Both the position numbers and the translations under genes were made by a program. This document shows positions 7,129 through 14,152 of a DNA stretch of 21,309 bases, in pieces. Location of the stretch: contig JBBSKG010000039.1 in the NCBI GenBank assembly GCA_038256565.1, forward strand, positions 1 to 21,309, written 5' to 3'. The notes under the pieces were generated by a model. The model was given only the letters and a program-made list of their open reading frames with translations. It ran no database searches and had not been told where the DNA came from. Source of the stretch: JACOTK01 sp038256565. Lineage in GTDB: Bacteria; Actinomycetota; Acidimicrobiia; Acidimicrobiales; CADCSY01. Within the stretch, counting starts at the first letter, position 1. Every line of letters starts with the position of its first letter.

Positions 7129-8644
7129 ATCCTCGTGAGCGAGGTGGACCTGAGCGTCTGGACTGACCATTATCTGTTCGCGGCCCACCGCCTTCGCCAG
7201 ATGAGCGACCTGAGGATGGACGACCGCTGGATGATCCGCCAGATGGACGACCGCTGGATGATCCGCCAGATGGACGACCGCTGGATGATCCGCCAGATGG
7301 ACGACCCGAGGATGGACGGCCACCAAATGAAGAACGCTCATCGCCTGATCCGCCGGATGAGCGACCTGAGGATGGACGACCGCTGGATGGTTTGCCGCCA
7401 GGACGACCGCCTCCGCCGGATGGACGACCGCCGGATGGACGACCGCCATATGACGAACGCCCGCCTCCGCCTGATCGACGTGGGCGTTCCTCTTGTTGAT
7501 ATTCGACTGCGCGTTGTTCTAGTGGCGCAAGGAAGGAATCCTCAGGTTTATCGACCCCAGAAGGCAGACCTAAACGACGCTGCAAGCGGACAATTTCGCG
7601 ACGTTGTTCTTCAACAACTAGCGAAACGACCATGCCATCTGAACCCGCACGACCGGTACGACCAGATCGGTGGAGATAATCCTTCTCATCAGCTGGTGGG
7701 TCGAAATGCACCACACAACTCACGTCATCGACGTGGATGCCTCGCGCTGCAACATCGGTCGCAACCAATGCCTGTGCCCGTCCGGCCGAAAAAGATGCCA
7801 ACGCTCGCTCGCGCTGAGCCTGGCTGCGATCTCCATGAAACGTGACAGCCTTTACTCCCACACGCTCAAGGAGTCCGGCTACTCGATCGGCACCGCGCTT
7901 GGTGCGACAAAACACAATCGTGGAACCATGACGACCAACCAGGTGAGCCGTTATGCCTACGCGAGCATCTCGCGGTGCCTTCCAAAACAGATGCTCGACA
8001 GCGCCCTTCTCTTCTTCAGGAACAACAAGCTCATGACGAACTGGGTTGTTTTGATAGTGGCGAATCAGCACATCAACAGCCCCATCGAGAGTCGCCGAGA
8101 AAAGCAGGGTTTGACGATCAGGCTTCACCGCATCAAGCATCTGGCGCACCTCAGGTAAAAAGCCCATATCAGCCATGCGGTCAGCCTCATCAAGGACCAC
8201 AATTTCGACATCGTCAAGCTGCACAGCACCTCGGCGTATCAAGTCACCAAGACGGCCCGGACAAGCAACGATTATGTCGGTACCACGGCGCATTGCATTT
8301 AGCTGCGGTCCGAAACCAACCCCGCCATAGAACGCTTCAATGGTGCGCTTACGAGCCCTGGCTAATGGCATAAGACCACGCTGAATCTGCGATGCCAACT
8401 CACGTGTGGGCACCAGAATGAGGGCCTTGGGCCGATGTGGTCGAGCCTTTCCGACCCGAGTTACCAGCGGGATGCCAAAGGCCATCGTCTTGCCAGAACC
8501 AGTCGGCGCACGGCCGCATACATCGCGGCCAGCAAGTGCGTCAGGGATTGCCTTCTCTTGGATAGGGAAGGGTTGTTCAATGCCCGCCTTAGATAAACAA
8601 GCAAGCAGCTCGGTAGGTACGCCGAGATCGGTAAACGTCGTCAT
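7127..8644 (-). CDS. DEAD-box ATP-dependent RNA helicase with Gly/Ser/Arg-rich repeat tail
   Basis: A 505-residue protein, started at ATG 8644 (MTTFTDLGVPTELLACLSKA), where AGGAG lies ten bases upstream; the longer reading frame to 8779 lacks helicase-like sequence. Motifs appear in order: Q motif around FPIQE (26-30), APTGSGKT (46-53), PTRELASQ, DEAD (152-155), SAT (184-186), IVFCRTKRGADR, ATDVAARGIHV (295-305) and HRSGRTGR (325-332). This is a complete RecA-like two-domain core of the RhlE/CsdA type that remodels RNA in ribosome assembly or RNA decay. The last 118 residues are low complexity (GGRPSG, GGSSSGRPS repeats), a flexible RNA-binding tail typical of these enzymes. A 270-base leader separates it from meaB upstream on the same strand. 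Confidence 0.95.
   Translation of the reverse strand: MTTFTDLGVPTELLACLSKAGIEQPFPIQEKAIPDALAGRDVCGRAPTGSGKTMAFGIPLVTRVGKARPHRPKALILVPTRELASQIQRGLMPLARARKRTIEAFYGGVGFGPQLNAMRRGTDIIVACPGRLGDLIRRGAVQLDDVEIVVLDEADRMADMGFLPEVRQMLDAVKPDRQTLLFSATLDGAVDVLIRHYQNNPVRHELVVPEEEKGAVEHLFWKAPRDARVGITAHLVGRHGSTIVFCRTKRGADRVAGLLERVGVKAVTFHGDRSQAQRERALASFSAGRAQALVATDVAARGIHVDDVSCVVHFDPPADEKDYLHRSGRTGRAGSDGMVVSLVVEEQRREIVRLQRRLGLPSGVDKPEDSFLAPLEQRAVEYQQEERPRRSGGGGRSSYGGRPSGGRPSGGGGRPGGKPSSGRPSSGRSSGGSGDERSSFGGRPSSGRPSGGSSSGRPSGGSSSGRPSGGSSSGRPSSGRSSGEGGGPRTDNGQSRRSGPPRSRG
7216..7306 (-). repeat. 27-bp in-frame tandem repeat in the helicase tail
   Basis: Three exact 27-base units occupy 7216-7242, 7243-7269 and 7270-7296, followed by a partial unit. 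Each encodes nine residues (GGSSSGRPS in cyclic order). Related, less regular units continue to about 7450. The exactness of the three copies at the nucleotide level, not only in protein, points to recent slippage or unequal recombination and to likely length variation between strains. Confidence 0.9.
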
Positions 8645-8914
8645 GAAAGTAGTACTCCTGCGCGCGCCCAGTAAGACACACTTTTTTAGGGGTAGCGACC
8701 AACCCGTTGTGGATCTTTCCTTAGAACGTGATCGAAACCACTCGCTGCGTCGCATGCAACAGGAAAGTTGGCCGCACACGAAGGCAGTCCCTCCACAACG
8801 GCTCGCCAGCTCAAACCGGCGCTCACCTGGTGCGCCGCCGAAGAGGCGGTATAACCAGGAGACGTGCTCATACTAACAGGGCTTTAGCATTTATCCTCTG
8901 TTGGCTCCTAAATA

Positions 8915-9871
8915 TTAGGCCTCACTGGTCAAGGTCATAATAATCTCGTCCGCTGCGCTGTATGGGTCAACGCGACGTTTAACCACGTCATCATGCAGAC
9001 GATCAAAATCTGAGCCCGAAGTCAGAGCTAACGCTTTTTCTTCCAACCGATACAAGACAATCGAGCGCAACTCATCTCGTAACCGTTTCTCGCGCCGAGC
9101 CGCCAACTCACTCGTTGCCTCAAGATATGCACGGTGCTCGCCAATCGCCTTCCATAAATCATCGACTCCTTTTGAATGCACCGCAACTGTGTCGATGATC
9201 GGGGGGTGCCATTCGCCGAGATTGCTCAGTTCCAACATCAACTCAAGATCACGGCGAGTCTCGGCTGCGCCTGGCCGGTCAGCTTTGTTGATCACAAATA
9301 GATCAGCGATCTCCATGAGGCCCGCCTTGTTGGCTTGCACTGCATCGCCCCAACCGGGGTTAACAACCACAACGGTTGAATCAGCCGAACCAGCGATCTC
9401 AACTTCAACTTGTCCGACACCAACAGTCTCGACCAAAACCCACGGTTTGGCAGCAGCATCAAGCACCCGGATCGCCTGGGGAGTCGCCAAAGACAGCCCG
9501 CCAAGATGACCACGGGTGGCCATTGAACGAATGAATACCCCAGAGTCAAGCGCATGATCTTGCATGCGAACACGATCGCCCAAAATAGCCCCACCAGAAA
9601 ATGGTGAAGACGGGTCGATAGCCAACACAGCCACTTCTTCACCGGCGGCTCTAATCTCAGCGATGACCGCATTCGTAAGCGTTGACTTGCCCGCTCCAGG
9701 CGCACCGGTAATTCCCACCGTGTAGGCAGAGCCCCCATGCATGAATGCCAGCCGCCCCACCTCACGTGCAGCAACGCCACCTTCTTCTACAAGCGACAAT
9801 GCACGCGCAAGAGCTGCGCGATCACCATGACGGGCAGCCTCTACAAGTTGTTGTGGGTCACGGCCGCGCAA
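8915..9871 (-). CDS. meaB: MeaB/ArgK-type G3E GTPase (methylmalonyl-CoA mutase chaperone family)
   Basis: A 318-residue P-loop GTPase, usual length for the family. MeaB proteins protect and reload B12-dependent acyl-CoA mutases. Residues seen: Walker A GAPGAGKST (56-64), AIDPSSPFSGGAILGDRVRM (85-104, the MeaB-specific switch segment), MATRGHLGGLS, VETVGVGQVEVEI (147-159) and NKAD (195-198) for guanine specificity. The start at 9871 is a TTG codon with AAGGGG nine bases upstream; the next in-frame candidates would cut conserved sequence. No mutase gene is in this window, so the partner must be elsewhere. Downstream on the same strand is the helicase after a 270-base leader; upstream is a structured repeat and then the NifU-domain gene. 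ArgK is the older name for this family. Confidence 0.9.
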   Translation of the reverse strand: MRGRDPQQLVEAARHGDRAALARALSLVEEGGVAAREVGRLAFMHGGSAYTVGITGAPGAGKSTLTNAVIAEIRAAGEEVAVLAIDPSSPFSGGAILGDRVRMQDHALDSGVFIRSMATRGHLGGLSLATPQAIRVLDAAAKPWVLVETVGVGQVEVEIAGSADSTVVVVNPGWGDAVQANKAGLMEIADLFVINKADRPGAAETRRDLELMLELSNLGEWHPPIIDTVAVHSKGVDDLWKAIGEHRAYLEATSELAARREKRLRDELRSIVLYRLEEKALALTSGSDFDRLHDDVVKRRVDPYSAADEIIMTLTSEA

Positions 9872-9890
9872 GTAATTTTCCCCTTCAAAA

Positions 9891-10015
9891 TCTAAGAGCC
9901 CCAGCCGATAGGTGGGGCTCCATTAAATACAGGCCCTGTTTTACCAGGTGAAGACTGGTAAAACGAGTGGTGTTGTCCACACAGGGTTCACACATCCGCT
10001 GAACCTCTAAGAGCC
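9891..10015. repeat. Family A structured repeat, copy A1 (intergenic)
   Basis: A segment of about 120 bp that is strongly similar to the reverse complement of 11381-11501. It is flanked by a 10-bp direct repeat, TCTAAGAGCC, at 9891-9900 and 10006-10015. It contains two hairpins. H1 pairs GAGCCCC (9896-9902) with GGGGCTC (9914-9920). H2 pairs GTTTTACCAG (9938-9947) with CTGGTAAAAC (9955-9964), a perfect 10-bp stem with a 7-base loop. Its right end provides the TAG stop (10007-10009) of the minus-strand NifU-domain gene. It has no coding capacity of its own, so it would be a non-autonomous element. Confidence 0.85.
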
Positions 10016-10261
10016 TATTTCTCCCAGTGCTGCCGTGGAGACTTCCACCACTTCGGTGACACCTTCAACGCGGTCACGCAGGATGCGCTCAACCCCGGCC
10101 TTAAGAGTTTGCGCAGAAGAAGCACACCCCACGCATGCACCCACCAGCTCTACAGTCACGACACCTGTTTCTTCATTAACATCGTGCAGCACAATGTCGC
10201 CGCCGTCGGCCTGTAGGGCTGGGCGCATCACATCAATGGTCTGAAGAACTTTGTCTCTCAT
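10007..10261 (-). CDS. NifU C-terminal-domain Fe-S cluster protein (Nfu-type)
   Basis: An 84-residue single-domain protein with ATG start at 10261. The NifU C-terminal domain is clear: RPALQADGGDIVLHDV (13-28), then VTVELVGACVGCASSAQTLKAGVERILRDRV with the CxxC pair C43 and C46 that binds a bridging 4Fe-4S cluster between subunits. Such stand-alone Nfu proteins act as Fe-S carriers that deliver clusters to apo-enzymes. The last residues and the TAG stop (…LGEIGS) are read from the terminal CTCTTAGAG of the family A repeat, so the repeat has probably set the present C-terminus. A 135-base gap containing that repeat separates it from meaB. Confidence 0.92.
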   Translation of the reverse strand: MRDKVLQTIDVMRPALQADGGDIVLHDVNEETGVVTVELVGACVGCASSAQTLKAGVERILRDRVEGVTEVVEVSTAALGEIGS

Positions 10262-10396
10262 GGCGCTTCTCTCATCTATGACAATAAGGACACTGCATGC
10301 ATTGCTTCTATTGTCGCCGTCTTATTCATAAAGAACAACACTCGTAACCACTCAAAACCTTCCCACAGCCTTTCACAAGCACCATCTACCCTAGGA

Positions 10397-10500
10397 TTAA
10401 GGACCAGTGAGAAAACTACTTGAGTGCTTACATGTTTAGCCTTTGTGGTGTATTCACTTTCGGCCTTCGGCCGCGTAAGCAGTTTTGTCTCGGGTCCTAA
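10397..10500. repeat. Family B structured repeat, copy B1 (intergenic)
   Basis: A 104-bp segment bounded by TTAAGGACC (10397-10405) and GGGTCCTAA (10492-10500), an inverted pair. It is clearly related to the reverse complement of 20057-20162, sharing GGACCAGTGA, AACTACTTG, GCTTACATG, TTGTGGTGTATT and ACTTTCGGCCTTCGGC in the same order. Inner inverted repeats (GAGAAAACTACTT near the left, AAGCAGTTTTGTCTC near the right) and a central hairpin CGGCC-TTC-GGCCG (10461-10473) make it highly structured. It lies in the 280-base gap between the divergent NifU-domain and cupredoxin genes, about 40 bases upstream of the latter's start, so it may affect the leader or promoter of that operon. Confidence 0.8.
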
Positions 10501-10541
10501 GCACCGCTAATCGGCGACGCTATTCATAAAGGAGTATGTTC

Positions 10542-10970
10542 ATGATCCGTTTCTTACGGTCAAGTCTGTGCGTAATAGGCAGCGTCTCGGCAATATTGGC
10601 CTTGAGTGCCTGCGGTTCGGATCAAGACCCCACTTTTGACATCAAGGCTTCAACTACCACGAAGCCTGCTGATGGCGTTTCCACATCAACCACATTGGAC
10701 CCCAACCTCAAGGTCTTCATCATCACCGTGACAGGAAATAAGGTCGATGGCGGTGTCCAAGAGAGCGAAGTTCAGCTAGGCGACAAGGTCCGATTCGAGA
10801 TCACCAGCGACACCACCAACGAGGTGCACGTGCATGGTTATGACCTCACCGGGAAACTAGAAGCTGGGGCAAAGACATTCGTTGAATTTATTACCGACAA
10901 GCCCGGAATCTGGGAGATCGAACTTCATGAAGGCAAAGTGCCACTAGCCATGTTGAAGGTAACTGGCTGA
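10542..10970 (+). CDS. Cupredoxin-like lipoprotein
   Basis: A 142-residue exported lipoprotein. I chose ATG at 10542, seven bases after AAAGGAG; the ATG at 10536 is only one base from it. The signal peptide runs MIRFLRSS then a hydrophobic stretch to the lipobox LSAC with lipidated C24. A Thr/Ser/Pro linker (about 35-53) leads to a beta-rich domain (57-142) of cupredoxin type: VFIITVTGNKV, VQLGDKVRFEITSD, EVHVHGYD, FITDKPGIWEIELHE. H96, H98 and H129 could bind metal, but the cysteine of classic blue-copper sites is absent, so a type 1 site is unlikely. It is first in a tight operon: its TGA overlaps the ATG of the membrane protein by one base. It probably works outside the membrane with that protein. 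Confidence 0.85.
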   Translation: MIRFLRSSLCVIGSVSAILALSACGSDQDPTFDIKASTTTKPADGVSTSTTLDPNLKVFIITVTGNKVDGGVQESEVQLGDKVRFEITSDTTNEVHVHGYDLTGKLEAGAKTFVEFITDKPGIWEIELHEGKVPLAMLKVTG

Positions 10971-12400
10971 TGTCACTGGGAGCCATCTTGGCTCATGGTG
11001 TGGGTGGGCGCACCGACCTTCCGCTTCCAATTTGGCTCTTCGCATATGGCGCAGGGTCTGCACTGGTTATCTCGTTTGTAACGCTGCACATCCTCTGGAG
11101 AAAACCTCGCCTCGACTCAGATGCTCTTGGTTCGCCTGGTCCATCATTTCTAGAACGGGCTAGTAAACCAGCAGCCTTCATCACCCGTCTATTTGGGCTA
11201 GTCATGTTTGGGGTCGTTATTGGCGCAGCTTGGTTTGGCGACCAGAGTGCTGCGGCAAACATTTCGCCCATAGTCGTTTATGTCCTGTTCTGGGTGGGCC
11301 TACAAATCGCATCTCTTGTGTTTGGAAACCTCTGGTCGCTCCTCAGCCCTTGGAACACATTGGCCCTTGGCATAGAACAACTTAGAGATTCAGCGGATAG
11401 GTCACCTTGTGCGAACAATGCGACTCGTTTCACCAGTCTTCGCCTGGCGAAACACCGCCTGTATCCAATGGAGCCCCACCTATCCGCTGGGGCTCTTAGA
11501 GGTTCAGCGGATACCAGAGCCGCCGACAAACCAGCCACACACTGGCCAGCAACAATCGGTATCGCTGGTTTTGTATGGCTTGAACTCTGTTATCACGACC
11601 CATCTTCACCACGAGTGCTAGCTCTTGCGATATCTCTTTACGCCATTGCCATGGCATTTGTAGTAATCAGATTCGGAAGAGAACGACTCAATACCGCTGA
11701 TGCTTTTGCTGCTTGGTTTGAATTCCTTGCCACGATGGCCCCCGTCTTTCGTAGCGAGAATGGAGAACTGCGACTCAGGTGGCCCTTTGCTGGCCTAGCC
11801 GCCATGAAGACCAGGCCGGGGTCGGTGGCGCTAGTAATGGTGGTGCTTGGCTCGACTGCTTTCGACGGGCTTTCGCGTTCAACTTGGTGGCGCAACACAA
11901 CGGTTAAGTATCTCGGCTGGGAAGCAACCGTGGTCGCAACCATTGGACTGTTTTGGACCATCGTGATCATGTACGCCATCTACGTCGGGGCAATGACGAC
12001 AGCGGAACAAATCAGCAAAACCGAGAGGCGAGACCTTGTCGCTGCCTTTCTTTCTTCATTGGTTCCAATTGCACTCGCCTATGCGGTCGGCCATTACTTC
12101 AGCCTTTTTATCTTTGAGGGTCAACAAGCGCTTGCTCTTGCTTCAGACCCCTTTGGCCGGGGATGGAACTTATTTGGGACTATCGACTGGTCGGTCAACT
12201 ACCGGATGATCTCAACCGACATGATTGCCTGGGTGCAGATGATTGCAATCGTGACTGGCCATGTGGTTGGTGTCGTCGTCGCCCATGATCGAGCCGTGTC
12301 AATTTTCAAAATCAAGGTAGCAACCAAAAGTCAGATCCCCCTTCTCGTCGTGATGGTTTCCTACACGGTTGGCGGTCTAACTCTCTTGCTGGGAGCCTGA
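10970..12400 (+). CDS. Multi-spanning membrane protein carrying an in-frame family A repeat insertion
   Basis: A 476-residue integral membrane protein with about ten hydrophobic segments (for example 20-43, 72-92, 98-121, 190-206, 213-235, 318-343, 363-388, 418-440, 455-475). The N-terminus (AHGVGGRTDLPLPIWLFAYGAG) resembles actinobacterial membrane proteins that databases often label 'fenitrothion hydrolase'; that label is poorly founded and I would not infer an activity. The ATG overlaps the preceding lipoprotein stop (TGATG), implying coupling. Residues about 138-175 are encoded by a copy of a dispersed repeat: the peptide between LRDSAD and LRGSAD, polar and Arg/His/Pro-rich, sits in a loop between membrane segments. 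Removing 38 residues would restore a normal-looking short loop, so the protein may tolerate it. Confidence 0.85.
   Translation: MSLGAILAHGVGGRTDLPLPIWLFAYGAGSALVISFVTLHILWRKPRLDSDALGSPGPSFLERASKPAAFITRLFGLVMFGVVIGAAWFGDQSAAANISPIVVYVLFWVGLQIASLVFGNLWSLLSPWNTLALGIEQLRDSADRSPCANNATRFTSLRLAKHRLYPMEPHLSAGALRGSADTRAADKPATHWPATIGIAGFVWLELCYHDPSSPRVLALAISLYAIAMAFVVIRFGRERLNTADAFAAWFEFLATMAPVFRSENGELRLRWPFAGLAAMKTRPGSVALVMVVLGSTAFDGLSRSTWWRNTTVKYLGWEATVVATIGLFWTIVIMYAIYVGAMTTAEQISKTERRDLVAAFLSSLVPIALAYAVGHYFSLFIFEGQQALALASDPFGRGWNLFGTIDWSVNYRMISTDMIAWVQMIAIVTGHVVGVVVAHDRAVSIFKIKVATKSQIPLLVVMVSYTVGGLTLLLGA
11381..11513. repeat. Family A structured repeat, copy A2, inserted in frame in a membrane protein gene
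   Basis: Reverse-oriented relative of copy A1. The 19-base string CTTAGAGRTTCAGCGGATA occurs at 11381-11399 (R=A) and 11495-11513 (R=G), exactly 114 bases apart, so insertion plus duplication adds 38 codons and keeps the frame. Inside are a perfect 12-bp inverted pair CAGCGGATAGGT / ACCTATCCGCTG (11391-11402 and 11478-11489), hairpin H1 (GAGCCCC 11471-11477 with GGGGCTC 11489-11495) and hairpin H2 (GTTTCACCAG 11427-11436 with CTGGCGAAAC 11444-11453). H1 is identical to that of A1; H2 keeps its pairing by compensating changes. Confidence 0.88.
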
Positions 12401-12407
12401 GGCCCAG

Positions 12408-12593
12408 ATGTTTCTGATACTCGCTCATCAAGGCGGTTGGGACGAAATAATCTATATCGTCATTCCAATAATTGTCTTTGGTTATCTATTGAAGATGGCC
12501 AAGAAACGAGCCCAGGCTGAGGCAGAAGAAGAGGCCCTGGCTGGAAACGGCTTGCCAGAAGACTTGCCAGTAGACCCAGAATTGCCGACGTAA
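12408..12593 (+). CDS. Small single-pass membrane protein, function unknown
   Basis: A 61-residue protein beginning at ATG 12408, seven bases after the stop of the multi-spanning protein, with TGAGG five bases upstream. One transmembrane segment (about IIYIVIPIIVFGYLLKMA, residues 14-31) is followed by a charged, Ala/Glu-rich cytosolic helix (KKRAQAEAEEEALAG) and a Pro/acidic tail. I do not recognise a named family. Its position, five bases before the transporter start and seven after the membrane protein, makes it a likely accessory subunit of this membrane operon. The size and composition fit a real gene, not a chance reading frame. Confidence 0.75.
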   Translation: MFLILAHQGGWDEIIYIVIPIIVFGYLLKMAKKRAQAEAEEEALAGNGLPEDLPVDPELPT

Positions 12594-12598
12594 CAACA

Positions 12599-14137
12599 GT
12601 GGCCCGCATTCTCTGTCGTTTCCCCTACGACGATGATCTCGCTGATCGTTGGGTGACTCCAAGAAACGACTTGGTAGCGGAACGGCTGCTTTCACATGAG
12701 CCACTTGAAAACTCGAACCCAAACGCAGCAACATGGACTTTTGAAGCAATACACGGCCCCATAAAGCGTTATCGACGAACAGTCGTCACCTCTGTCGAAC
12801 ACATAACGGTGACGACCGACTACACGCTGGGGGTCCCCTTCTTCGGCTGGCTAGCCGCTCTGCCCATTCGCCGGACTTTGTCCCGCCTGCCTGTTACAGG
12901 AGGCGGCGATGCTCGCCAACCTCGATGGGCACCACCCGAACGCCTCGACCATCGAGGGGCGGCAATCCTCGGAACCCTTGCAGCGGCAACGCTCATGACC
13001 GGTTATCTCGGAACGCTAATGACACAAACCATCACATTCATTGCAGATGACTTCGGTCTTGACACCACACACAAACAAACCCAAGTCCTCGCCTTCTTAC
13101 GGGTAGGAATCGTCATTGCCCTTGTACTCACTGCGTTAGCCGATCGAGTTGGTCGACGCCGTGTTCTCATTTGGACTGCAACACTTGGTTCACTATCTGG
13201 CGCGCTTGGTGCCCTTGCCCCTCAACTGGAATGGCTGGTCGGGGCCCAATTGGTATCTCGTGCAATGGCAACAGCACTAGCCGTCATCATTGGCGTAGTA
13301 GCTGCCGAAGAAATGCCCAAAGGGTCGCGAGCATATGCAGCAAGCCTGCTCGCCATGACCACAGCGCTTGGAGCAGGAACCTGCGTAATGCTCCTTTCAC
13401 TTGCAGACCGAGGTCCTGGAGGCTGGCGACTCATTCACGGGGTAGTAATTCTTGGACTTCCACTCTCGTTTGCAATCAAAAAACATTTACCCGAAAGCCG
13501 CCGCTTTATAGCTCCACATCAAACAATTTCCATGGCTGGACACGGCAAACGCCTGGCATTGCTCACTATTTCAGGTTTCCTACTATTATCGTTTGCCACA
13601 CCCGCTTCTCAACTACAGAATGAATTCCTGCGCACCGACAGGGGGATGTCGGCATCGGCAATAACTTTATTTACCCTGCTAACAGTGTCTCCAGCTGGCA
13701 TTGGCCTAATCATTGGTGGACACCTCGCTGACACCCGTGGTCGTAGGCACATTGGTGCAATCGGGGTGGCAGTTGGGTCGATCTTCACCCTTGGCATCTA
13801 TTTCACCAGCGGGTGGGCGATGTGGGGGTGGTCTCTAATATCAGGCATCGTCGGATCGATGGCCATACCAGTGCTTGCCGTCTACGGACCAGAACTATTT
13901 CCAACCTCACTTCGGGGAAGGGCAAATGGAATCATCGTTTTATTCAATGTCTTAGGCAGCGTCACTGGTCTTTTGGTCGCTGGAGTACTCGCTGATCATT
14001 TTGGCCTAAGCAGGGGCCTCGCCATCTTGGCCATTGGCCCGCTCATATTGGGTGTCATGTACCTCACCCTGTACCCAGAGACCGCTCATTTAGATCTCGA
14101 CGAAATCAACCCTGAAGATCAAAACTCTACCCCATGA
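12599..14137 (+). CDS. MFS transporter with an unusual N-terminal extension
   Basis: A 512-residue protein with GTG start at 12599, five bases after the previous stop; no strong ribosome site is visible, so translation may be coupled. Residues 1 to about 118 are soluble and precede the first membrane helix. This extension (FEAIHGPIKRYRRTVVTSVEHITVTTDYTLGVPFF) is not part of the standard fold. From about 120 a 12-helix major facilitator core follows. The two MFS signature loops are visible as ALADRVGRRRVLI and GGHLADTRGRRHIG, and a sugar-porter-like ending YPETAHLDLDEI. The substrate cannot be predicted. As the last gene of the operon with the cupredoxin-like lipoprotein, it may move a metal chelate, organic acid or sugar. 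Confidence 0.85.
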   Translation: MARILCRFPYDDDLADRWVTPRNDLVAERLLSHEPLENSNPNAATWTFEAIHGPIKRYRRTVVTSVEHITVTTDYTLGVPFFGWLAALPIRRTLSRLPVTGGGDARQPRWAPPERLDHRGAAILGTLAAATLMTGYLGTLMTQTITFIADDFGLDTTHKQTQVLAFLRVGIVIALVLTALADRVGRRRVLIWTATLGSLSGALGALAPQLEWLVGAQLVSRAMATALAVIIGVVAAEEMPKGSRAYAASLLAMTTALGAGTCVMLLSLADRGPGGWRLIHGVVILGLPLSFAIKKHLPESRRFIAPHQTISMAGHGKRLALLTISGFLLLSFATPASQLQNEFLRTDRGMSASAITLFTLLTVSPAGIGLIIGGHLADTRGRRHIGAIGVAVGSIFTLGIYFTSGWAMWGWSLISGIVGSMAIPVLAVYGPELFPTSLRGRANGIIVLFNVLGSVTGLLVAGVLADHFGLSRGLAILAIGPLILGVMYLTLYPETAHLDLDEINPEDQNSTP

Positions 14138-14152
14138 GAGAGCCAGAAAAAA

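Noticed and set aside
7216..7306. Possible CRISPR-like array of 27-bp repeats
   Set aside because: The units are directly adjacent with no spacers and stay in the helicase reading frame.
7099..7845. Plus-strand reading frame with repeated MDDRWMIRQ peptides
   Set aside because: It is the complement of the helicase's Gly/Ser/Arg tail. The repeats come from the coding repeat on the minus strand, and the helicase motifs settle which strand is real.
8686..8871. 61-aa minus-strand reading frame between meaB and the helicase gene
   Set aside because: No clear ribosome site and no recognisable sequence. The 270-base stretch 8645-8914 is better seen as a leader for the helicase, holding only a minor CCGCC/GGCGG hairpin.
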